Positions 1 through 6,557 of a stretch of DNA of 9,143 bases are shown here, one piece after another. The DNA comes from DASXMX01 sp036794395 (GTDB taxonomy: Bacteria > Planctomycetota > Phycisphaerae > Tepidisphaerales > Tepidisphaeraceae): positions 1-9,143 of the forward strand of contig DAIRGS010000278.1 in the NCBI GenBank assembly GCA_036794395.1. Reading direction: 5' to 3'. A program made the translations under genes and the position numbers. How positions within the stretch are numbered: position 1 is the stretch's first letter; each line of letters opens with the position of its first letter. The notes beneath the pieces are model-generated. The model did no database searches. It saw only the letters and a list, made by a program, of their open reading frames with translations, and was not told where the DNA came from.

Positions 1-12
1 GGCTTGCGTCAT
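1..12 (-). CDS. Start of a further operon gene, cut off by the window edge
   Basis: An ATG at 12-10 on the minus strand overlaps the chorismatase stop codon as ATGA, the same kind of tight junction seen elsewhere in this operon. Only four codons are visible (Met-Thr-Gln-Ala) before the window ends, so no function can be given. There is no clear Shine-Dalgarno sequence just upstream, but coupling through the overlap would not need a strong one. If the polyene reading of the operon is right, the gene could be one of the missing steps, such as a ketoreductase, aryl-CoA/ACP ligase, glycosyltransferase or exporter. That is a guess from context only. The ATGA could also be chance. Confidence 0.35.
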
Positions 13-977
13 GGAGCAATGACAGGAGAATTTGGCAGAACGGCTCGGCCTTCAATCTCCACCAGCAGATCACGTCGGCACAAATCCGCCAGTCGCCACT
101 CCACGCGATTCGGGTGGGTAAACCATTTTTCGATTGCTCGCCGAATCTCCGGAAGGTCGCCGGCGCGCGGATAATACACCCGCAGTTGATCGAGCTGATT
201 GAGCAGTTGGCAAGATGCCGCTTGACCCGAGGCGGCCGCGAGCAGGGCGATCAGGTTATCTTTCGTCTCGGCAAGCTGCGCCCCAAGCTGACCGACATGC
301 ACCGACTCCTCACCGCGAATGCTTGCCGTCCCCCCGATCAATAGAGCGCGTGAGTTGTTAAACGAATCAAGCAGGGTAGCCCGCGCAAAGCACGGCGGGC
401 GCGGGCCAAACCGACTCGAATAGCGGTGGGGGGCTAGTTGACGCGGGTTGGCGATCGCATTCCCCGGCTGAGCGGTGGCAAGGGCGTGAATCACCAGATC
501 GCTGCCGGTGTGTCCAACTGCCGAAGCCGCGGGGAGCGACCGGTCGAACGACATCTCGCCTTCAAAAAACTCGACAAACGCCCGATGCCTCCCGGCGTTA
601 AAGCACATGTAGCGATCGACGCCTGCCCCGACCGAATCGAGAATGCGCGGGATGAAATTCCAGATCCGCACCAGATGCGGATGCGGCCCATCCTGCAAAG
701 CACCAAGTAACAGTCGATATGCCTCGCCGGCAACGAGTTCCAGGTTTTGGCCGCTCATGTCTTCGACATCAGCGATGCATGCGCTCAGCAGCGTGAAACG
801 CTCCGAGCGGCGAATCCAGCATCCCGAAGTACTCGATGCCGTGGCATGACCCACCCAATCCATCGCCCATTGTGGCGGTGCTGGAAGCGGCGGGGCGGAG
901 ATAATGGGAGCGGCGTTTCGCTGGGGCCGGTAGACGTGTGGAACAGGACCCAGTGCGCCTTTTTTGGATGCGTTCAC
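9..977 (-). CDS. Chorismatase, FkbO/Hyg5/XanB2 family (hydroxybenzoate-forming)
   Basis: Probable cytoplasmic chorismatase of 322 residues, splitting chorismate into pyruvate plus either a hydroxybenzoate (XanB2/Hyg5 type) or a dihydroxy-cyclohexadiene carboxylate (FkbO type). I recognise the family from a run of conserved blocks: RIWNFIPRI (104-112), YMCFNAGRHRAF (123-134), ANPRQ with RYSSRFGPRPPCFARATLL (176-203), GGTASIRG followed by a conserved His (215-227), and the C-terminal CRRDLLVEIEG (300-310), which contains the conserved glutamate region. The length is near the family norm. The start is GTG, without a clear ribosome site; an in-frame stop at 1008-1010 rules out a long extension. 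It lies 59 bases behind the KS-CLF gene. Beside type II polyketide genes, the likely job is to supply 3- or 4-hydroxybenzoate as an aryl starter, as XanB2 does for xanthomonadin. The product type cannot be settled by eye. Confidence 0.86.
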   Translation of the reverse strand: MNASKKGALGPVPHVYRPQRNAAPIISAPPLPAPPQWAMDWVGHATASSTSGCWIRRSERFTLLSACIADVEDMSGQNLELVAGEAYRLLLGALQDGPHPHLVRIWNFIPRILDSVGAGVDRYMCFNAGRHRAFVEFFEGEMSFDRSLPAASAVGHTGSDLVIHALATAQPGNAIANPRQLAPHRYSSRFGPRPPCFARATLLDSFNNSRALLIGGTASIRGEESVHVGQLGAQLAETKDNLIALLAAASGQAASCQLLNQLDQLRVYYPRAGDLPEIRRAIEKWFTHPNRVEWRLADLCRRDLLVEIEGRAVLPNSPVIAP

Positions 978-989
978 GTCATTGACAAA

Positions 990-1016
990 TGTATAAGCCT
1001 CTGCACTTTACGACAA
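990..1016 (-). promoter_or_regulatory. Weak candidate internal promoter for the chorismatase gene
   Basis: In the 59-base gap before the chorismatase, the minus strand reads TTGTCG (1016-1011), a 15-base spacer, then TATACA (995-990). The spacer is short and both boxes are imperfect. If it is used, transcription would begin only a few bases before the GTG at 977, giving an almost leaderless message. That would fit the absence of a Shine-Dalgarno sequence. Readthrough from the upstream gene is just as likely. Confidence 0.22.
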
Positions 1017-1036
1017 CCCTCTAAACCGTTTCTCGA

Positions 1037-3319
1037 TCACATCGATAGCCTTTCTAATGCGATCGCGCTGACTGCGCCGGAGTAGTCCGCGGCGATCGTG
1101 GCGAAGCGTGTTGTCTTGCTAAAGCCATCTGATTGCCGGCGCGGTTCGATTCCAGGAAGACGGGTGATTTGTCGGGGCATGCAACCTGTGAGCAGCGTCG
1201 CTGCCATTCCCGCAAGCGCTAAAGCACTTGAGCAATCGGCGATGTAGCCAAAGGCCGAGCCGATGACAGAATCGTTATTGCGCAGCCCTGCAACTTCGGC
1301 GCGCGTGATCCATGTGCCGTTGGCCGAGCAGAGAATGAATTTCGGGCTGTCCAGTTTTCGATAGATGCGGCGCGCCAATTGCGGAGCCGTGCACGGATTT
1401 GCCTGCCCGCCGGCAGCGCCGATCACCCGTGCTATTGCCCGTCCGCCCCGCGATTCAACAGACTTGCGACTCTCGACCAGAAATGTGACTGCACCTGCTC
1501 CCGCCACGAAGCCGCCTGCTCCGTAAAGACGCTGATGCCGATATGCTTCATTGACGACCGGCGAATATTCCTCTGCCGCCCCCACAATGGCGCGTTCCCA
1601 TTCGCCGCTACCGATTCGGGCTGCGGCAATGCGCATCGCGTCCAATCCCGAAGTCCGCGAGCCGATGATCGTCTGGCATGCGCCTTTCAAAGAAAGCATG
1701 AGACTAAGGTGCGCAGCAGCGGCGTTCGGAACGCCTTCGGCGAACAGCATTGGATTGGCAGCGCCTATGCCTTCACAAACAATTTGCCCGTAATACTGCT
1801 CGCAATATTTCGTTGAGCCATGCGTCGTGCCCAGCACCGCGGCACACGTGTCGGCGAATTGCGGGACATCCTCAATTCCCGCATCGCGCAGGCATAGCGA
1901 GGTAGCCGCCAGCGAAAGCTTCACGTAGTCGCTCATTCGCCGGACGCGACGCGCATTGAGCAATGAACCGATTTGGTTGTCCGGCACATCACCGGTATCG
2001 CGTTCAACGGGTCCAACAGCTGTTTTCAGACACTGGGTGAAAGCTTCGTTGCCCACGATGCCCGGAAACACCACCCCGATCCCCGTGATGTATACGTCGT
2101 GATGATTCGTCGGTCGTCGAACGACATCGGTTTGTGAAGTTGCACCGAGCACCATTGCGGTATTTGCACCGCCAAATCCCAATGACGTATTCAAAGTTGC
2201 GCGAATCGCGGCAGGCTTCGCGGTATCCGTTGAAACATTCAGGCCGGGGAATGCGATGTCATCGCGCGTCACGTTTACACACGCTGGCACAACCTGATCC
2301 GCCAACGCCATCGCCGAAAGGATTAATTCGACAGCTCCAGCGCCCCCCAGCGTATGCCCCAGGTGACTCTTGAACGCTACCACCGGAACGCGCGGCAAAT
2401 CTGCGCCAAACACCGCCGATAGCGCCGCAAATTCTCCGGCGTCGTTGTCCGGGGTTCCGGTGGCGTGAGCGGCGGCCATATCGATTTCTGAAGGGCTCAC
2501 CCCCGAGTCGGCCAGCGCCGCTCGAATGGCTCGAGCGGCTCCGTCACCCGTAGGATGGGGCTGGGTCAAATGATGGGCATCGGCCGATTCGCCATAACCC
2601 AGCACCTTTGCAATAGGCATTGCGCTGCGCTGACGTGCATCGCGCGCACGTTCCAGCACCACGATCCCGTATCCCTCTGCGAGCTTCATTCCCTGACGAT
2701 CTCGGGCGAACGGACGCAAAGGCCCAGGAGCGACTAGCCGGAGGCTGTTGAATCCCCCAAAGGCGTACTCACTGATCGCGTCATATCCCCCGGCCAGAAC
2801 CAGATCGAGATGCACCGTGCGCAGCATGGTCATCGCCAGCGCAATGGCCCCCAGGCTTGATGAACAGGCCGAGCATGTCGTCCATGCACAGCCTTCAAAA
2901 CTCAATCCTTGCGTTGCATCTCGCAGCACCGGCGCCGCCAGGAACCCGGCCAGTTCGCCATAATCGCTGGCTCGAAAAAACAGGCCACCTTTCCGCATCC
3001 CGTGCAACGTGGTGCCAAGAATGATTCCGCAACGTTCCGCCGGATAGGGCAGCGATGCACTGATCTGCGCCTCGTTCATCGCCTCGAGGATCGCATGACG
3101 GAGATAGCGTGCTTCTCGCCCGAACTCTGGATAAAAATCCGCCGGCAGTTCTGGCGCCTGCCCTCCCTCGGCTCCCGGAAAAGCGGATTCCAATGCCGTC
3201 AATGGGCCGATTCCACACCGGCCATCGACCACTGCCCGCCACGTCTGGGCACGCGTCAGCCCGAGCGGAGTCACCATCCCCGCGCCAGTCATAACGATCG
3301 TATCCTGATCCATATTCAC
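1037..3319 (-). CDS. Fused ketosynthase and chain-length-factor-like protein (KS-CLF)
   Basis: A 760-residue protein made of two tandem beta-ketoacyl-ACP synthase (thiolase-fold) units. Unit 1 (about 5-395) has the full Cys-His-His set: Cys152 in SACSSS, His285 in AHATGTPDND, and Lys317/His322 in KSHLGH, plus the C-terminal GFGGAN motif (381-386). Unit 2 (about 408-757) aligns by eye but has Arg555 (GSRTSG) at the cysteine position, Asn667 (SANGT) for the first histidine, and Gly687/Tyr692 for the Lys/His pair, so it should be catalytically dead. This is the pattern of a KS-alpha/chain-length-factor pair, normally two separate proteins, here on one chain. Expected role: decarboxylative malonyl-ACP condensation with the second half shaping product length. 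The start is GTG at 3319, overlapping the preceding stop as GTGA; ATG at 3313 is an alternative. The downstream chorismatase and upstream ACP-dehydratase suggest an aryl polyene product rather than ordinary fatty acids. Confidence 0.92.
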   Translation of the reverse strand: MNMDQDTIVMTGAGMVTPLGLTRAQTWRAVVDGRCGIGPLTALESAFPGAEGGQAPELPADFYPEFGREARYLRHAILEAMNEAQISASLPYPAERCGIILGTTLHGMRKGGLFFRASDYGELAGFLAAPVLRDATQGLSFEGCAWTTCSACSSSLGAIALAMTMLRTVHLDLVLAGGYDAISEYAFGGFNSLRLVAPGPLRPFARDRQGMKLAEGYGIVVLERARDARQRSAMPIAKVLGYGESADAHHLTQPHPTGDGAARAIRAALADSGVSPSEIDMAAAHATGTPDNDAGEFAALSAVFGADLPRVPVVAFKSHLGHTLGGAGAVELILSAMALADQVVPACVNVTRDDIAFPGLNVSTDTAKPAAIRATLNTSLGFGGANTAMVLGATSQTDVVRRPTNHHDVYITGIGVVFPGIVGNEAFTQCLKTAVGPVERDTGDVPDNQIGSLLNARRVRRMSDYVKLSLAATSLCLRDAGIEDVPQFADTCAAVLGTTHGSTKYCEQYYGQIVCEGIGAANPMLFAEGVPNAAAAHLSLMLSLKGACQTIIGSRTSGLDAMRIAAARIGSGEWERAIVGAAEEYSPVVNEAYRHQRLYGAGGFVAGAGAVTFLVESRKSVESRGGRAIARVIGAAGGQANPCTAPQLARRIYRKLDSPKFILCSANGTWITRAEVAGLRNNDSVIGSAFGYIADCSSALALAGMAATLLTGCMPRQITRLPGIEPRRQSDGFSKTTRFATIAADYSGAVSAIALERLSM

Positions 3320-4341
3320 AGGTTTGCCTGAGCGCCTTCGGGCACAGGTGTCATATCTTCACACCACGCCCGTTGAATCATCAACCATTGATCGGGAAAA
3401 CGTCTCAAATACTGTTCCAGGATCTCCGCGAATTTCGTGATCGCCTCATCCACTTCTTCGGCTGATTTAACCCAGATGGGTTCTTCGACAAAAAGCCGAA
3501 TCTGCCCATCATCGCGCCGCACCGAAAAAATCGGGACGATCGGCGCGCCGCTCGCCAGCGCCAGCTTGGCCGGACCGGTCGGCAGCATCATATGGCCCCC
3601 CATGAACGCCACGCGTTTGCCTTTCTGCCCCGGCATCACCCGGTCGCCCTGAACCAGAACCACTTCATCGTTGGTCAAGGCATCCCGCAGTCTCATCCAA
3701 ACTGCCAACCCGTCGTCCACACAGTGCTCGTTCACCCCGAGGCTTTGTCGCAGCGCTGATCGCGTACGCTCAAACCTCCCGTAAGCGTCTTTGCGAAATA
3801 CCACATGAACGCATTTGTCGTGCTCGAGCAGCGCTGCGATCCCAACCTCAAATGAACCCATATGGGCCGTCACCACGATGGCGCCCTTACCGGCGGCGCG
3901 GGCATTCAGGTAATTGTCGTGGCCTTCGGTCGCCTCAATCCGCTTCAGCATCTGTTCGCGCGATTGTCCAACGCTTCGGCCGACATCGCAGATGAAGTCA
4001 TAAAAGTGACCGATGGTCGATCGAGCAAGTGACAGTTGATCCGATTGCGAAGCGGCGCTTCCGAGCAATCTCCGCGAGTTGCACAACGTATTTTCCCGCA
4101 TCAAGTGCGCGAATTTCCACGTAAGCAAGAAGAAGATCGGCTTGGTCTTCACCGGGAATTGCGGGTTGCGACGCGTTTGCCAGAACAGCAGGTTGAGCCA
4201 GAAGTCCGCAGCTTTACGTCGAGCAAACAATCCGAAGCGCGATGAACGTTCTTCCATCGAACCGGTGCGCACAGGCTGTTCGGCGGATTTCGTTAACGAA
4301 AATGCTTTCGACCCTTGCCGCACTGGAGTGGGCAGCGACAT
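3316..4341 (-). CDS. LpxL/HtrB-like lipid acyltransferase (LPLAT superfamily)
   Basis: A 341-residue member of the lysophospholipid acyltransferase superfamily nearest to lipid A late acyltransferases. The catalytic HX4E motif is His160-Glu165 (HMGSFE), after the typical GKGAIVVTAH strand. Further family marks are QGDR (231-234), the substrate-binding block around MMLPTGPAKLALASGAPIVPIF (251-272) and the C-terminal FPDQWLMIQRAW (315-326). A moderately hydrophobic stretch near 67-80 may associate with the membrane; there is no clear signal peptide. The start at 4341 is well supported: it overlaps the ACP-dehydratase stop as TAATG and has GGAGG nine bases upstream. The N-terminal ~40 residues are poorly conserved in appearance, and Met29 is a possible later start but lacks a ribosome site. 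Aryl-polyene clusters commonly carry such an enzyme to place the polyene chain on a lipid or sugar. Acting in lipid A synthesis instead is possible but less likely here. Confidence 0.9.
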   Translation of the reverse strand: MSLPTPVRQGSKAFSLTKSAEQPVRTGSMEERSSRFGLFARRKAADFWLNLLFWQTRRNPQFPVKTKPIFFLLTWKFAHLMRENTLCNSRRLLGSAASQSDQLSLARSTIGHFYDFICDVGRSVGQSREQMLKRIEATEGHDNYLNARAAGKGAIVVTAHMGSFEVGIAALLEHDKCVHVVFRKDAYGRFERTRSALRQSLGVNEHCVDDGLAVWMRLRDALTNDEVVLVQGDRVMPGQKGKRVAFMGGHMMLPTGPAKLALASGAPIVPIFSVRRDDGQIRLFVEEPIWVKSAEEVDEAITKFAEILEQYLRRFPDQWLMIQRAWCEDMTPVPEGAQANL

Positions 4342-5036
4342 TACAATGCGCCTCCAGGTGCTCCCTCGCGTGGACGCGACAGCGTGAGCATTCCTCTCGC
4401 CACCGCCTCCTCGCCCACGCTCGCCGACACTTCAAATTGCTCCAGCTCACCAACCGCTCGCAACAGTCGGCTTCGCAATACAATCTCGGCCGGCGGAGAC
4501 ACCGAACGGTCAAACCGAACATCCACGTGAACCAGCTTTCCATCCCGTGAATCCGAGGGGCCAACGAGTCCTGAAAGCTGGGCTAACGCCTCTGCAATTA
4601 AGACACCCGGCACAAGCGGACGATTGGGAAAATGTCCTTCAAAAAAAGCTTCTTTCCCGCTCAGCACCCAGACCGCTTCTCCCTGCTCTCCCGCTTTAAT
4701 GGAGACGACGCGGGAAATAAAACGAAACGGATCACGATGCGGCAGCCGTTCGAGATAGTTGGGTTCGACACGTCCGCGTCCGGCCTCCCGCTCAACGTAT
4801 CTGGCGAGCGTCGAAACATTCTGAAAAACTTCCTTGCCCACGACCTCGCTTGGGATTTTGATGCCAAATTGCTTTTCGATACTCGTCAACAGCAGCAGGA
4901 TATCCAGCGAATCAAAGTCCGCTTCAGTCCCCACGAATGGCATGTCATCGGGTATGGGAATATCCGGTCCCAGCTTTAAGTCACGGCGGAGCAATACCTT
5001 AATTTGTTCGAGAATCTCTGGGCGTTCGCTTGTCAT
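4341..5036 (-). CDS. Acyl carrier protein fused to FabZ-like 3-hydroxyacyl-ACP dehydratase
   Basis: With the start chosen here the product is 231 residues: an acyl carrier domain (about 1-85) and a hotdog-fold dehydratase (about 95-225). The carrier domain has the phosphopantetheine site Ser43 in ADFDSLD. The dehydratase opens with LPHRDPFRF (98-106) and keeps both FabZ catalytic residues, His135 in GHFPNRP and Glu149 in PGVLIAEALAQ, spaced 14 apart as in E. coli FabZ (His54/Glu68). Usually these are two separate small proteins. Role: tether the growing chain and dehydrate the 3-hydroxyacyl intermediate to an enoyl, building conjugated double bonds in polyene synthesis. The frame stays open to 5261, but residues upstream of 5036 look unlike a carrier domain. 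I favour the ATGATG at 5039/5036 because the carrier helix begins directly after it and a weak AAGTGG precedes it; ATGs at 5054 and 5069 are possible. First visible gene of the operon. Confidence 0.9.
   Translation of the reverse strand: MTSERPEILEQIKVLLRRDLKLGPDIPIPDDMPFVGTEADFDSLDILLLLTSIEKQFGIKIPSEVVGKEVFQNVSTLARYVEREAGRGRVEPNYLERLPHRDPFRFISRVVSIKAGEQGEAVWVLSGKEAFFEGHFPNRPLVPGVLIAEALAQLSGLVGPSDSRDGKLVHVDVRFDRSVSPPAEIVLRSRLLRAVGELEQFEVSASVGEEAVARGMLTLSRPREGAPGGAL
4351..4355 (-). promoter_or_regulatory. Strong ribosome binding site for the acyltransferase gene
   Basis: GGAGG on the minus strand ends nine bases before the ATG at 4341 and lies inside the last codons of the ACP-dehydratase gene. 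Together with the TAATG stop/start overlap it fixes the acyltransferase start and indicates translational coupling. It is the clearest Shine-Dalgarno sequence in the operon. Confidence 0.75.
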
Positions 5037-5054
5037 CATTTCCACTTGATCCAT

Positions 5055-5165
5055 TCTAGCCGGTGTCATCGATATGTAAGCGGTCGATAATTGAGGCGGT
5101 TCGAAATTGTGTCGATCGGCAAACATTTGGCAACGCGGCCTCGCCAAGCGATGATTCCGGGGCGC
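5055..5165. other. Divergent intergenic region between polyene operon and M20 gene
   Basis: About 110-190 bases, depending on the true starts, separate the minus-strand ACP-dehydratase gene from the plus-strand M20 gene. Promoters for both should lie here. I see only weak candidates, such as A/T-rich bits near 5070-5092 and a 6-base GTCGAT direct repeat at 5083 and 5112, and no convincing consensus -35/-10 pair in either direction. Regulation cannot be read from the sequence. Confidence 0.4.
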
Positions 5166-6557
5166 ATGCAGATCCTTGCTCAACGACAATTCACTCGGGT
5201 CGAATCGAACTCGGTACTTCAGCCGAGCTCGATGATCGAGCATCTCTCTTCCGCAATCCAATGCAGGACCATCGCCGCGGACGATCCTTCCGAGTCAAAC
5301 GATGTTCATTTTCTCCGCCTCCATAATCTGCTGATCGACGCGTATCCACGTCTCCATCAAAACTTGACTCGTCAGACGGTAAATGGTTTGAGCCTGCTTT
5401 ATGAATGGCGCGGTACGGATCCTTCACTGGAACCCGTCCTGCTTCTGGCTCATCAGGACGTCGTCCCGGCCGAAAGTGAACACGCCTGGCTCCATCCGCC
5501 ATTTGCCGGTCAGGTATCCGATGGCGCAGTCTGGGGACGCGGCGCGATCGATGCCAAGGGCGGCCTGATTGCCATATGCCAGGCGATCGAGCACCTGCTC
5601 GCCGACGGATTCAAACCCACGCGAACGGTCTTCCTCGCCTTTGGTCATGACGAGGAAGTGGGGGGGCTCCAGGGTGCGTCGGCCATTAGCGAGATCCTGG
5701 CAGAGCGCGGGATTAGGCCGCTGTTCATCAGCGATGAGGGCGGCGCGATTCTGCACGGCGTCATTCCCGGTGTTCGTCATCCTGTTGCCGCGGTCGGCAT
5801 TGCCGAGAAAGGCTATCTCACTCTGGAGCTCAAGGTAGTTGCGGGGGGTGGCCACGCGTCGATGCCGCCGGCTCAAACGGCGATCGGTATCCTCAGTGAC
5901 GCAATTCAGCGCATCGAAGCTTCACCCTTCCCAGCAAAACTCGCCGGTGCGACCCGGGAAATGATCAAATGCCTTGGTACACGCATGCCGTTTCCGGCTC
6001 GCATGGCCATAGCGATGCTGCCTTTGACTGCTCCGATCATTCGTCACCGGCTCGAAAAAACGCTCAGCGGCGCTGCGGCCCTTCGCACAACGACTGCCGT
6101 TACGATGATCGAATCGGGGGTCAAGGACAACATTCTTCCGAACCAGGCAACCGCGACCCTCAACTGCCGGATACTTCCCGGCGAAAACTCGCAATCGGTC
6201 ATCGCGCGTATCGCTCAAGTCATCAATGATTCACGGGTGGGGCTGGCAATCGCCGGGCGGTTTCATAGCGAGCCACCGCCTGTGGCGGACACGCATTCGG
6301 TTGGATATGCCCTGATAAAGCGGGCAATCGGGGAGATTGCGCCCGATGCGGTGGTGGCGCCGTGCCTCGTTCTAGGTGGAACCGACTCGCGGCACTACAC
6401 GCGTCTGACGTCGGCGGTCTACCGGTTCGGCGCGATGCGCATTAACCCCGAAGACCTGACAACCATCCACGGAACGAACGAGAAACTGACTTTTGAGAAT
6501 TGCGAGCTTTTAGAGCGGTTCTACGTTCGGCTTCTCTCCAACTCCGCGTCAAATTAG
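5166..6557 (+). CDS. M20 metallopeptidase, PM20D1/carboxypeptidase-S-like (N-acyl amino acid hydrolase/synthase)
   Basis: A di-zinc M20 enzyme of 463 residues with the start used here. All metal-site residues are visible: His96 and Asp98 (HQDVVP), bridging Asp129 (GRGAIDAKG), catalytic Glu163 and ligand Glu164 (FGHDEEVGG), Asp190 (SDEGG), and His435 (IHGTNEKL). The dimerisation-domain motif GGGHASMPP is at 227-235. Long blocks such as LAFGHDEE, AEKGYLTLEL, ALRTTTA and GGTDSRHY closely resemble human PM20D1 and yeast carboxypeptidase S, which hydrolyse, and in PM20D1 also form, N-fatty-acyl amino acids. No signal peptide is seen, so it should be cytoplasmic, unlike secreted PM20D1. The start is uncertain: 5166 is preceded by GGGGC; 5232 (just before the first conserved helix) and 5091 are alternatives. 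It is divergent from the polyene operon and ends overlapping the next gene tail to tail. The substrate is unknown; generic peptidase or deacylase activity is possible. Confidence 0.9.
   Translation: MQILAQRQFTRVESNSVLQPSSMIEHLSSAIQCRTIAADDPSESNDVHFLRLHNLLIDAYPRLHQNLTRQTVNGLSLLYEWRGTDPSLEPVLLLAHQDVVPAESEHAWLHPPFAGQVSDGAVWGRGAIDAKGGLIAICQAIEHLLADGFKPTRTVFLAFGHDEEVGGLQGASAISEILAERGIRPLFISDEGGAILHGVIPGVRHPVAAVGIAEKGYLTLELKVVAGGGHASMPPAQTAIGILSDAIQRIEASPFPAKLAGATREMIKCLGTRMPFPARMAIAMLPLTAPIIRHRLEKTLSGAAALRTTTAVTMIESGVKDNILPNQATATLNCRILPGENSQSVIARIAQVINDSRVGLAIAGRFHSEPPPVADTHSVGYALIKRAIGEIAPDAVVAPCLVLGGTDSRHYTRLTSAVYRFGAMRINPEDLTTIHGTNEKLTFENCELLERFYVRLLSNSASN

Noticed and set aside
1037..3319. KS protein as an ordinary FabF/FabB for fatty acid synthesis
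   Set aside because: Housekeeping enzymes have a single active unit of about 400-420 residues. Here a dead second unit is fused, and the neighbours are a chorismatase and an acyltransferase.
5037..5261. N-terminal extension of the ACP-dehydratase frame to 5261
   Set aside because: The extra 75 residues do not look like a carrier domain, would overlap the M20 gene and its promoter, and have no ribosome site. They are better explained as an open frame running into the intergenic region.
5424..5876. 150-residue minus-strand frame inside the M20 gene, and many similar frames at 114-849, 1379-1816, 2895-3331 and 4036-4564
   Set aside because: They lie wholly inside strongly supported genes in other frames and show no domain signal; they are by-products of high GC content.
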